From SAR202 cluster bacterium (GTDB taxonomy: Bacteria > Chloroflexota > Dehalococcoidia > UBA3495), in the NCBI GenBank assembly GCA_002401285.1, contig NVSQ01000010.1, positions 28,426 through 39,647 of the forward strand: DNA of 11,222 nt, read 5' to 3'. Position numbers and translations under genes: made by a program. This document shows positions 1 through 6,958 of the stretch, piece by piece; the first letter of the stretch is position 1, and each line of letters opens with the position of its first letter. The notes under the pieces were generated by a model that saw only the letters and a list, made by a program, of their open reading frames with translations, did not search any database and was not told the origin of the DNA.

Positions 1-585
1 CATGGCCTCGATACCCTCGGCAGAAGGCAGGTCGTAGCCAGCCGCTAAGCTGTGCTGGGTGTCCAGACAGACCTTTAGCCGCGGACTGTTCACCCCTTCG
101 ATGATGCGCCCCAATTCCTCAAATTTTGCGCCGATGTGCTGGCCCATTCCAGCCATATTTTCCACTGCTAGGTAAGGGCCGTCTGGCGAATCTTCCAGCA
201 CCCTTTTAATAGCCGCCACGGATTGGGCTAGAATAGCTTCATAACCCGCTCCTTTGTGGCTGCCCGGATGGAAAACGACACCTTCAGCCCCGATTTCCGC
301 GGCAAGATTCATGTAATTGACCAGGGACTGGATCCCCCGCTCCAGGTGGGCTTCGTCGGCAGTTCCCAAATTGATCAGATAGATGGCATGTAGGAAGATG
401 GAGTCTATTCCCGCCTCGGCCGCCTGACTCCGGAAAGACTCAATCTCCGGTTCAGGTATCGGCTTGAAGGCCCAACCTTGGGGTGAAGAGCCGAATATCT
501 GGATGGCCTCGCAGCCAATCTCCGCGGCTCGGGCGATCGACTTGCTTAATCCCCCTGCGGTGGAGACGTGGGCGCCGATCTTCAT
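1..585 (-). CDS. nfo: Endonuclease IV (AP endonuclease family 2), C-terminus cut by window
   Basis: Metal-dependent endonuclease IV of base-excision repair; the family cleaves DNA 5' of abasic sites. The 195 visible codons start with MKIGAHVSTAGGL, the usual N-terminus. Family metal-ligand positions are recognisable: H66 (FLHAIYLINLGT), H106 (FHPGSHKG), E142 in YLAVENMAG, and D175/H178 in VCLDTQH; these match H69, H109, E145, D179 and H182 of the E. coli enzyme by motif. The family is about 280 residues, so roughly 85 C-terminal residues, with the last histidine and acid ligands, lie beyond base 1. The ATG is preceded by AGGAG (592-596) at 6 nt spacing, which fixes the start. The gene is divergent from the alcohol dehydrogenase and has its own TATAAT-type promoter. 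Identification is by motif and overall sequence; nothing looks broken in the visible part. Confidence 0.93.
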   Translation of the reverse strand, partial: MKIGAHVSTAGGLSKSIARAAEIGCEAIQIFGSSPQGWAFKPIPEPEIESFRSQAAEAGIDSIFLHAIYLINLGTADEAHLERGIQSLVNYMNLAAEIGAEGVVFHPGSHKGAGYEAILAQSVAAIKRVLEDSPDGPYLAVENMAGMGQHIGAKFEELGRIIEGVNSPRLKVCLDTQHSLAAGYDLPSAEGIEAM

Positions 586-624
586 CTGAGACTCCTCTTA
601 GTTATCAACTGTTCAAAGTTCGTT

Positions 625-652
625 TGACCGCTGACCGCTGAAAGCTGACCGC
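625..652. repeat. Heptanucleotide tandem repeat, four units
   Basis: Four consecutive 7-bp units: TGACCGC at 625, 632 and 646, with a variant TGAAAGC at 639. The array is flanked by TTTGA (623-627) and TCAAA (653-657), which are complementary. It lies between the predicted -10 of nfo and the nfo start codon, so it would be transcribed into the nfo 5' leader. Seen directly; any function is unknown. Confidence 0.75.
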
Positions 653-656
653 TCAA

Positions 657-687
657 ATTATACGCCAGCGCTGGATTGGCGGCGCAA
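657..687 (-). promoter_or_regulatory. Predicted nfo promoter
   Basis: On the minus strand a perfect TATAAT (-10) lies at 662-657. The best -35 is TTGCGC at 687-682, with a long 19 nt spacer and a weak match. The start of transcription would fall near 650, giving a leader of about 65 nt that includes the heptamer repeat. The -35 falls inside the spacer of the opposing dehydrogenase promoter. Confidence 0.4.
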
Positions 688-704
688 CCTCTCAAGGATA
701 TAAT
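676..704 (+). promoter_or_regulatory. Predicted promoter of the alcohol dehydrogenase (leaderless)
   Basis: TTGGCG (676-681), a 17 nt spacer and a perfect TATAAT (699-704). The -10 ends only 8 nt before the ATG at 713, so transcription should start at or next to the start codon and the mRNA would have no leader. No Shine-Dalgarno sequence is properly spaced; the only purine run, AAGGA at 694-698, is 14 nt away and overlaps the -10 region. Confidence 0.6.
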
Positions 705-712
705 CCAACCCC

Positions 713-1750
713 ATGATGCGTGCGTTATTCCTGGAAAAACCCGGCAGGCCGCCGGTCCTAGCAGTGAAAGAGACTCCTATCCCGTCCCCTGGACCGGGAG
801 AGGTGCTGGTGGAGGTCGCGGCGTGCGGATTTTGCCACCATGACCTGCTGGTGATGGCCGGCGTCCTGCGGCGCGGGGTTAAGCCGGGAGTGATTCTAGG
901 CCACGAGATATCGGGAATCGTGGCCCAAGTTGGCGAAGGGGCTAGGCTGGTCGAGAAAGGCGACCGGGTCGTTAGCCTACTGACCAACGCCTGCGGCCAG
1001 TGCGAACGCTGCTTGAACGGCCGGGAGCACCGCTGTCTCCACGGCCAAGGCATCGGCCACGGCCGCGACGGTGGCTTCGCCGAGTGGGTGGTGCTGAGTG
1101 AGTTCAGCCTGGTGAAAATACCCGAGTCTATCGATCTGACCGGCGCGGCCCTACTAGCTTGTCCCATGGGTGTGGCGTTACAAGCGGTTCAGCATGTGGC
1201 GGAGGTTGGCCCCGGCAATATCACCGTAGTCACCGGAGCTGGGGGCGGCCTGGGGATCCATGCATTGCAGATCGCCGTTGCGTTGGGGAGCCGGGTATTA
1301 GCGGTGACCACATCGCCGGATAAGCTGGGTCGATTCGCGCCGCTGGGCGCCGAGGAAGTGCTCCACACGGGTGAGTTGGATTTTAGTGAAATGGTCTTGG
1401 CGCTGACAGAAGACCTGGGCGCCGAGGTAGTGATCGATACGGTAGGCTCTGTCCTCTTTCCGTCTTCCTTGCGCAGCCTGGCCCAATTCGGACGCCTGGT
1501 TTTATTGGGGGAAGTCGCCGGCAAACCGGTGGAGCTGAATCTGGCCGAGATAATCTTTCGGGACGCCCAAGTCCTGGGGTCATCGGGCGTTTCACGATCG
1601 GTGATCGAACAGGTCGCGGATATGGTTTCCAGTGGACAAGTAAAACCGGTGGTTGGAGGGTCCATGCCTCTGGAAGAGGCGGCAAGAGCCTTCGATCTGC
1701 TGTCCAGCAGAAGTGTTTTGGGGAGGCTGGTGCTTACCGCCCCAAGATGA
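713..1750 (+). CDS. Zinc-dependent MDR-family alcohol dehydrogenase
   Basis: Medium-chain dehydrogenase/reductase, 345 residues, a normal length. An N-terminal GroES-like catalytic domain is followed by a Rossmann domain. Visible residues are the catalytic zinc ligands C41 (CGFCHHD) and H64-E65 (GHE) with C150 (LLACPMG) as likely third ligand, the structural zinc quartet C94, C97, C100 and C108, and the nucleotide loop GAGGGLG at 175-181. The second Rossmann strand ends in TTS rather than an acidic residue, which by family rules favours NADPH over NADH (inference). The sequence resembles the acryloyl-CoA reductase/quinone reductase side of the family as much as simple alcohol dehydrogenases, so the substrate is open. 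The start could be ATG 713 or the adjacent ATG 716. It is a single gene, divergent from nfo and overlapping secF tail to tail by 17 bp. Confidence 0.9.
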   Translation: MMRALFLEKPGRPPVLAVKETPIPSPGPGEVLVEVAACGFCHHDLLVMAGVLRRGVKPGVILGHEISGIVAQVGEGARLVEKGDRVVSLLTNACGQCERCLNGREHRCLHGQGIGHGRDGGFAEWVVLSEFSLVKIPESIDLTGAALLACPMGVALQAVQHVAEVGPGNITVVTGAGGGLGIHALQIAVALGSRVLAVTTSPDKLGRFAPLGAEEVLHTGELDFSEMVLALTEDLGAEVVIDTVGSVLFPSSLRSLAQFGRLVLLGEVAGKPVELNLAEIIFRDAQVLGSSGVSRSVIEQVADMVSSGQVKPVVGGSMPLEEAARAFDLLSSRSVLGRLVLTAPR

Positions 1751-2729
1751 CGCTCATCAGCGTCGTCGCGGTAGCCGATGTGGCCCGTCTGCCCCGTCCT
1801 ATTAGCTTGCCGAGCTCGCCCCGGTCCCAAATCACGATGAACTGACTGGCGATGAAGATGGAACTATAAGTTCCAACCACGGCGCCGATCGCTACGACCA
1901 ATAACAGCCCCCTGATACTGGGCCCCCCCATCAAAAGCAACGCCAGCAACACAAACAACGTCGTGAAGCTGGTGTTCAGCGACCGCCCCATGGTGTCCAT
2001 GATGCTCATGTTGACCAATGTAGCCAGAGCCCGGTCAGGGAAACGAATGGTGTTCTCCCGGATCCGGTCAAATACAACGATGGTGTCGTTCACGCTGTAA
2101 CCGGCAACGATGAGCACTCCAACGATGAACATGGAATTTACCTCCATGTTCAACACCTTGCCCAGTATGGAGAACACTCCGATCACGATTATCACGTCGT
2201 GGACCAGGGCCAATATGGCGGCCACTCCGTACCGGTAGGACTTGGGAACACGGCGGAAGGCGTACCAGATATACAGCAGAATGAAGACCGAAGCCGCCAG
2301 CAACGCAAAGAACGCGTTTATCACGGTCTCACTAGCGACGATGGGCGACACCGAATCGAATTTTATTTGATCCCTCACCAATCCAAAGGAGTCTTCCAGG
2401 TCTTGCTCCAGAAATTCCCTTTCCGACGGAAGATCGCCCACCGGTTCCGCTAGAAGCTTGGTGCGGATGAAAAAGGAGCGCTCTCCGGTTCTTTGGATCA
2501 GGGCCTCGCTGTGTCCCATTTGGTTCATGCGTTCTTGGATCTGCTGCTCACTAACCGGCGAGTCAAAGCTAACTTGCAATACCGACCCGCTGGTGAAGTC
2601 GATACCAGGGTTTAGACCCGACTCCCCCGAGGCCCAACCGGGAGGGACTATCAGAGAGATCAGACCCGGCAGGATAATAAACGCCGAGATCAGGAAGTAC
2701 CAGCCTCGTTTGCCAACGATGTCAATCAA
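1734..2729 (-). CDS. secF: Protein translocase subunit SecF
   Basis: Membrane subunit of the SecDF complex, which uses the proton motive force to help pull preproteins out of the SecYEG channel. The protein has 331 residues: a first membrane segment at about 11-29, the SecD/F signature GIDFTSGS (42-49, a variant of GxDFxGG), an extracytoplasmic domain to about 130, then five more membrane segments (about 136-157, 167-190, 198-219, 252-268 and 273-299). The conserved SVNDTIVVFDRIREN (212-226) holds the family acidic and arginine residues. The start is a TTG, 2 nt after the secD stop. GGGAG at 2736-2740, spaced 6 nt, supports it and implies translational coupling to secD. The last five codons and stop overlap the 3' end of the convergent dehydrogenase gene. 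Confidence 0.95.
   Translation of the reverse strand: MIDIVGKRGWYFLISAFIILPGLISLIVPPGWASGESGLNPGIDFTSGSVLQVSFDSPVSEQQIQERMNQMGHSEALIQRTGERSFFIRTKLLAEPVGDLPSEREFLEQDLEDSFGLVRDQIKFDSVSPIVASETVINAFFALLAASVFILLYIWYAFRRVPKSYRYGVAAILALVHDVIIVIGVFSILGKVLNMEVNSMFIVGVLIVAGYSVNDTIVVFDRIRENTIRFPDRALATLVNMSIMDTMGRSLNTSFTTLFVLLALLLMGGPSIRGLLLVVAIGAVVGTYSSIFIASQFIVIWDRGELGKLIGRGRRATSATATTLMSVILGR
1746..1767 (+). other. Hairpin at the convergent gene ends
   Basis: GATGACGCT, loop CATC, AGCGTCGTC: a 9 bp stem on the plus strand that includes one U-G pair and a tetraloop. It contains the dehydrogenase stop codon (1748-1750) and lies in the last codons of secF. On the minus strand the U-G pair becomes an A-C mismatch, so the plus-strand RNA folds better. 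No T-run follows on either strand, so a classical rho-independent terminator is not supported; it may stabilise a 3' end. Confidence 0.4.
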
Positions 2730-2731
2730 TT

Positions 2732-4576
2732 TTAGCTCCCACCTACCGGGACGTCTCCGGTTCGGCGCAGACGCTCTGGAGTGAACAAGTTTATCCGGCG
2801 GCCCAGGCCGATCCAGGCTAGAAGTTGAAGCAGATTACGGCTGACCACCACCGCCGTAAACATGCTGGCCAAAACGCCAATCATGAGACTTATCGCGAAC
2901 CCGGTGATCAGCCCGCCTCCCAACCGGTCGCCAAACCAGATCAGCACGATACAAGTGATAAGGGTGGACACGTTGCCGTCCCGGATGGCCGGCCAGGCCC
3001 GGTTGAACCCCACTTCCATGGATGAGGCCAGGGTACGGCCGATGCGCACTTCCTCTTTCATCCGCTCGAAGATCAGCACGTTTGCATCGACGGCCATACC
3101 TATAGACAGGATGAAACCACCGATGTGAGAGAGGGTCAGGGTAATAGGTATCATCTTGAATAGCGCTAGGACTATCAGCGAGTAGACCACCAGAGAGACC
3201 GCCGCGACCACTCCGGCCATGCGGTAGTAGGCCACCATGAACACCATCACTAGACCCAGGCCTATCATCCCGGCTACCAAGCTTTTTTCCAGGGATTCAG
3301 ACCCGAGCAGAGCATCTACGTCGCTTTCTTGAATGATCTTCAATGGCACCGGCAGACGGCCCGACTCCAGTTGGATCGACCGAGTCCTAACTTCTTCCCG
3401 GGTGAAATTACCCGTAATCTCGCTACGGCCGTCCCGGATCCAGGCCCGGGAAACTGGGGCCAAGAGTTGCTCACCATCCAGAATTATCGCGATCCGTTTG
3501 GTTTCAACACCTACGATGCGCCTGGTCAATTCGGAAAAGATATCCGAGCCCCGATCGTTGAACTGGATGGAGATCGACCAACCCACTCCGGATGAATCCA
3601 TTACTGGATCGGCTCGATCCAAGTCGTCTCCAGTGAGTCCTATATCGGCGTCCTCATAGCTTAGGCAAAACCGGTCTGCGCAAGTCCGTTCTTTGAATTC
3701 CAACAGGGCCGTCTGCCCGATGAGGGCTTTGGCTTCGTCAATGCCGCTCACTACTTGGAATGAGTCGATCTTAACGCCTAACTGATCTCCTAGAGCCTGA
3801 CGCAGTTGGGTCTTTCGCCCCGAACTTAACGTATTGGTCTTGAGCTTGAACCGACGGTTATCGTCTTGGTCCAAGGAATTGAACGGCATTTCAATCCGGG
3901 CCAAAACCGACAACAGATCTTCCATTTCAACCGGTTCGCTGAAGGTGACCCGGATGATTGAGCCGGTGGCTCCAGGCAACTGGACTAATATCCGGTCGTC
4001 GCCGATCGTTTGGATGATCGGCTCCTCCGTGCCAAAAGCGTTAACCCGGCGATTTATGATATCCAGCACACCTTCCATCTGTTCCGGGGTGGGCGGGGGA
4101 GTTTCGATAGCCTGGAAGGTCTCCAAGCTGTCAAATTTCTCCTTCAGGCCCTTCTCCAAACGGTCTCGGGTGTCGGCGTCCAGATTATCAGAGGTTATTC
4201 GAAAGACGTTGTTCCCCTTAGATTTAACCGACACAGGGATCTTTAATTCGTTCGCGGCGTCGGTGATCTGTTTCGCGGTTAGGACTTCCCCGAAAACTGC
4301 TTCCACTCGGATGGCAGTATCCGCCTGGTATACCAGATGCCCGCCGCCCCGCAGGTCAAGGCCCAGCTTCAAACCAAGCGGACCAGAGCCGCCTCGGTCT
4401 AATTGAAATAAACCGGGGATATTTATGCTGACTTCGCGAAAAGCCACGGAAGCAACTGAAACCGCTAAGATCAACAGAACCAGGAACGATAGCCGGATGC
4501 TCCTTTCCCTCGAAGAGGAAGGAAATAGCATCCACAGAATCGAGCCGAAAAATCCCCCTATCCACCTTCCCAGCAA
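2732..4576 (-). CDS. secD: Protein translocase subunit SecD, with an apparent extra extracytoplasmic module
   Basis: Large subunit of SecDF, 614 residues. After a cytoplasmic start and first membrane segment (about 28-47) come the SecD signature LGLDLRGG (71-78), a long extracytoplasmic region, and a C-terminal bundle of five membrane segments (about 432-588) holding SIGMAVDANVLIFERMKEE (491-509), whose Asp and Arg/Glu are the conserved proton-path region. The usual QLPG (199-202) is normally followed soon by a block like IDEAKALIGQTALLEFKE; here that block begins at 279. The roughly 75 residues between resemble residues 89-158 of the same protein in pattern. Two cysteines (C299, C304) face the outside. 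The start is TTG, backed by GGAGG (4584-4588) at 7 nt spacing, 3 nt beyond the stop of the CCA enzyme, so the genes look translationally coupled. A later ATG at codon 16 is possible but would cost the upstream residues and the good ribosome site. Confidence 0.95.
   Translation of the reverse strand: MLGRWIGGFFGSILWMLFPSSSRERSIRLSFLVLLILAVSVASVAFREVSINIPGLFQLDRGGSGPLGLKLGLDLRGGGHLVYQADTAIRVEAVFGEVLTAKQITDAANELKIPVSVKSKGNNVFRITSDNLDADTRDRLEKGLKEKFDSLETFQAIETPPPTPEQMEGVLDIINRRVNAFGTEEPIIQTIGDDRILVQLPGATGSIIRVTFSEPVEMEDLLSVLARIEMPFNSLDQDDNRRFKLKTNTLSSGRKTQLRQALGDQLGVKIDSFQVVSGIDEAKALIGQTALLEFKERTCADRFCLSYEDADIGLTGDDLDRADPVMDSSGVGWSISIQFNDRGSDIFSELTRRIVGVETKRIAIILDGEQLLAPVSRAWIRDGRSEITGNFTREEVRTRSIQLESGRLPVPLKIIQESDVDALLGSESLEKSLVAGMIGLGLVMVFMVAYYRMAGVVAAVSLVVYSLIVLALFKMIPITLTLSHIGGFILSIGMAVDANVLIFERMKEEVRIGRTLASSMEVGFNRAWPAIRDGNVSTLITCIVLIWFGDRLGGGLITGFAISLMIGVLASMFTAVVVSRNLLQLLAWIGLGRRINLFTPERLRRTGDVPVGGS
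2736..2740 (-). promoter_or_regulatory. Ribosome binding site deciding the secF TTG start
   Basis: GGGAG on the minus strand, 6 nt before TTG at 2729 and overlapping the end of the secD coding sequence. No ATG or GTG lies nearby in frame. Confidence 0.6.
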
Positions 4577-4579
4577 GGG

Positions 4580-6124
4580 CTAACCTCCGGCCGACTTATC
4601 GTCGTTAGAAATTCCATCTTTCTCCAGGACCTTTGAGGCCAAAACAAACGCGTCATCACGGGTCGCAAGTTCTCCTACGGCCTGAGCCTCTTCTATCTGA
4701 GCTAACAGGTTGCCGATCAACGGTCCAGGCACTAGATGGAAACGCTCCATCAAGTCGAGGCCTGTGACCAGCCGTTCTTTTTGGGCGGTAGCCTCCGGCT
4801 GGGCGCCCAATTCCAAGATGTGCGCCACCATTCTAGCATGGACGGACCAAGCATCTGTATCAAGTTCCGGCCCTTTTGCGGCCAAATGGTCCGCCATCCA
4901 CAGGAAAAGGGTGTCTATGGCAACGTCCCCCAAGTCGCGGAAGTACCGGTATACGGCCCGGGCCGTGGCCAATTCCACGCCTTGTTGCATGGTGGCCGGC
5001 CGCAGATGTTCTTCCACCATCTTGCATACGGCAGCGACGCCTCTTGCGCTCATGTGCAATTGGGTCAGCCGGGTCTCAGCAATCGCGGCCCCCAATTCCG
5101 GGTGGCCCGGAAATCTGGTGCGTCCGGTTTCGTCCATATGCTTTGTTTGAGGCTTTGCCACGTCATGGAGCAGGGCGGCCAGTTTCAGCACCGTTCGCCG
5201 GTTATGGCCGTCGCTGATCACTTGATTGAAGTATTCTTCCCTTCCCCCTGGCCAAGGTAGTTGGGTGTATATAGGCGAATTGTGATGCCCTTTGGTTACC
5301 AGTTCCGCGAATTCCACCGCGTGCAGGGAATGGTCCCACACATCCCAATAATGTTCCTTAGGCTGATCAACTCCCTTGGCATCGGCCAGTTCTGGAATAA
5401 CGCGGCAGAGCAGATCCAAGTGGTCCAACACCTGAAGATATCCCCGTGCTCCGTCCATCGAAAGTATTCCCAGAAACTCGTTGCGGATACGGTCTCCGGA
5501 TACCTGGGAAATCAAGGGAGCCGCCTCAGTTACCATTCGTACCGTTTCCGGTTCGAACCGGAATCGAAGCCGGGCCGCCAGATGCACCGTTCTAAGGAGT
5601 CGTCCCGGGTCATCTTGGAATACGTGCGGGTTGACGGCCCGGATGCACTTTTTCGCCAGATCCTGACGCCCATTGAAGGGGTCCATGACCTTTTCCGCGA
5701 GTTCTGGCGAGTCTATCGCTGGCCAATCCTGAAATGGAAGGGCCATGGCGTCAATGGTGAAGTCTCTTCGGGCTAGGTCCTCCTCAACGGTTCCGGTGTA
5801 CCCCCAAAGATCAATGGTCCAGTCTTTCCCTTTTTCGTCTTCAGGAGATTCAGGGTCCGGACTCGGTACGACTACCCGGGCAGCTCCGAAGGCGGTGCCT
5901 AAAGGTACGAAGGTTCCCCCTAGAAATCTGGCTAGTTCCCGTCCGATCTTCTGGGCGTCTCCCGGCAAGGCGATGTCCACGTCCCGTGCCGGCGTGGCCG
6001 ACCGCAACGTGTCCCTCAGGTAGCCTCCTACCAAAACAACACCACTCTCTTGAGCAGCGAAAAACCCGCTCAATCTTTGGAGCATCGCGGAATGAGTCAC
6101 CGGTGATTCGTCAAAATTTGTCAT
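4580..6124 (-). CDS. cca: CCA-adding enzyme / poly(A) polymerase family protein with HD domain
   Basis: Class II tRNA nucleotidyltransferase/poly(A) polymerase family, 514 residues. The N-terminal nucleotidyltransferase head has VLVGGYLRD (31-38) followed by the metal-binding DVD (48-50), motif RRDFTIDAMA (119-128; the usual form is RRDFTINAMA) and the RNA/nucleotide-binding block DPGRLLRTVHLAARLRF (172-188). An HD phosphohydrolase-type domain follows, with H265, the HD pair H320-D321 in LAALLHDVAKPQ, and H341. The likely role is adding or repairing the 3' CCA of tRNA; an A-adding-only or poly(A) role cannot be told apart from sequence alone. The ATG at 6124 has no clear Shine-Dalgarno sequence. 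It is the first gene of a tight unit with secD and secF (3 nt to secD), and lies 180 nt downstream of def. Confidence 0.88.
   Translation of the reverse strand: MTNFDESPVTHSAMLQRLSGFFAAQESGVVLVGGYLRDTLRSATPARDVDIALPGDAQKIGRELARFLGGTFVPLGTAFGAARVVVPSPDPESPEDEKGKDWTIDLWGYTGTVEEDLARRDFTIDAMALPFQDWPAIDSPELAEKVMDPFNGRQDLAKKCIRAVNPHVFQDDPGRLLRTVHLAARLRFRFEPETVRMVTEAAPLISQVSGDRIRNEFLGILSMDGARGYLQVLDHLDLLCRVIPELADAKGVDQPKEHYWDVWDHSLHAVEFAELVTKGHHNSPIYTQLPWPGGREEYFNQVISDGHNRRTVLKLAALLHDVAKPQTKHMDETGRTRFPGHPELGAAIAETRLTQLHMSARGVAAVCKMVEEHLRPATMQQGVELATARAVYRYFRDLGDVAIDTLFLWMADHLAAKGPELDTDAWSVHARMVAHILELGAQPEATAQKERLVTGLDLMERFHLVPGPLIGNLLAQIEEAQAVGELATRDDAFVLASKVLEKDGISNDDKSAGG
4584..4588 (-). promoter_or_regulatory. 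Ribosome binding site deciding the secD TTG start
   Basis: GGAGG on the minus strand, 7 nt before the TTG at 4576, embedded in the last codons of the CCA enzyme gene. Confidence 0.65.
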
Positions 6125-6236
6125 AGGATCTAGGTGGGTTTGACAGACGGTCGATGGGATATAATTCGTGGTCGGCGCGGAGATGGAATCAACCGCCCGG
6201 GATGGGTTGGCCAGACGGCGGATTGCCCAAAATCTG

Positions 6237-6256
6237 AAAAAACGCCGGGATGCCGG
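6237..6256 (-). terminator. Possible weak terminator downstream of def
   Basis: On the minus strand, CCGG, a 4 nt loop, and CCGG are followed by CG and a run of six T. The stem is only 4 G-C pairs, and an alternative CCGG pairing just upstream competes with it. It lies about 50 nt past the def stop, where a terminator would be expected. Confidence 0.2.
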
Positions 6257-6304
6257 TCCACCGGTGGCAATTATTTGGCAAGCCCCGGAATCAACGCTTC
6301 TTGT

Positions 6305-6889
6305 TTACTCTGGCTGTTCCCCCGCTTCTTGATCATCAGCGGCCGTTCCCCGACCGGACCCGGAATCTTCGCCCGATTCCTCCTCCTCTTCTTCTTCCTC
6401 TTCTTCCTCTTCTCCGTCCTGGGGTATCTTCCACAGGTCGTCAGGGGCGACCAAGTGGTCGATATACAGGCTTCCTTGCAGATGGCCGGTCTCGTGCTCC
6501 AAGGCTTGAGCTAGTAGCCCGTCGGCCTTGATGCGGATCACTTTCCCATCTAGACCGATCGCCCTGGCCCGGACGCTCACCGAGCGCTTGACCAATCCAC
6601 GATATCCAGGAATGCTCAGGCAGCCTTCCACCACTTCCCTTTCTCCTTCCTGCTTGACGATCTCGGGATTGATAAGTACCAACGCCTCTTCCCAGTCGGG
6701 TAGTTGAATCACCGCCACTTTCTGAAGGGACCCGATCTGGTTGGCCGCCAGCCCTACGCCCAACTCGGCGTGCATAGTCTCTATCATGTCATCGGTGAAC
6801 TTCTTCATGTTCGCCGGAACCTTCCCGACTTTCCTGGCCTGCCGCCGTAAGATCGGGTCCGGTAAGATCCGCATGATCAAGACCGACAC
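6305..6889 (-). CDS. def: Peptide deformylase with poly-glutamate C-terminal tail
   Basis: Removes the N-formyl group from nascent proteins at the ribosome; metal enzyme. The protein has 194 residues. All three family motifs are present: GVGLAANQ (44-51), EGCLS (88-92) with metal ligand C90, and HETGH (132-136) with H132 and H136 as ligands and E133 as catalytic acid. The catalytic core ends near residue 158. The remaining 36 or so residues form a very acidic tail containing twelve consecutive glutamates (160-171), then a Ser/Gly/Asp/Glu-rich end. The E-run is encoded by mixed GAA and GAG codons. The start is GTG at 6889, supported by GGAGG (6898-6902) at 8 nt; an in-frame ATG at 6874 lacks this. 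The gene has its own promoter upstream and lies between priA and the CCA enzyme on the same strand. Confidence 0.95.
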   Translation of the reverse strand: MSVLIMRILPDPILRRQARKVGKVPANMKKFTDDMIETMHAELGVGLAANQIGSLQKVAVIQLPDWEEALVLINPEIVKQEGEREVVEGCLSIPGYRGLVKRSVSVRARAIGLDGKVIRIKADGLLAQALEHETGHLQGSLYIDHLVAPDDLWKIPQDGEEEEEEEEEEEESGEDSGSGRGTAADDQEAGEQPE

Positions 6890-6897
6890 TGTTGTCT

Positions 6898-6902
6898 CCT
6901 CC
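6898..6902 (-). promoter_or_regulatory. Ribosome binding site deciding the def GTG start
   Basis: GGAGG on the minus strand, inside the purine run GGGAGGAG, 8 nt before GTG at 6889. It favours the GTG over the ATG five codons later. Confidence 0.7.
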
Positions 6903-6958
6903 CAATTGCTGGTTTGGATTGATCCGCGATCAAGACGGCTTTCTCAATCAATATCCGA

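Noticed and set aside
1189..1830. A 213-codon minus-strand ORF
   Set aside because: It is a shadow of the dehydrogenase gene in high-GC sequence, rich in Ser/Thr/Pro/Arg with no domain.
3834..4406. A 190-codon plus-strand ORF within secD
   Set aside because: It lies opposite a well-conserved SecD segment and is Ser/Arg-rich as expected of an antisense frame.
6125..6304. A structured RNA or riboswitch in the leader of the CCA enzyme
   Set aside because: The region is GC-rich with short CCGG pairings, but I could not build any known riboswitch, SRP, 6S or RNase P core from it.
6373..6408. The GAA/GAG run in def as a slippage or frameshift artefact
   Set aside because: It stays in frame, mixes both glutamate codons, and the ORF continues to an acidic, ordinary-looking end.
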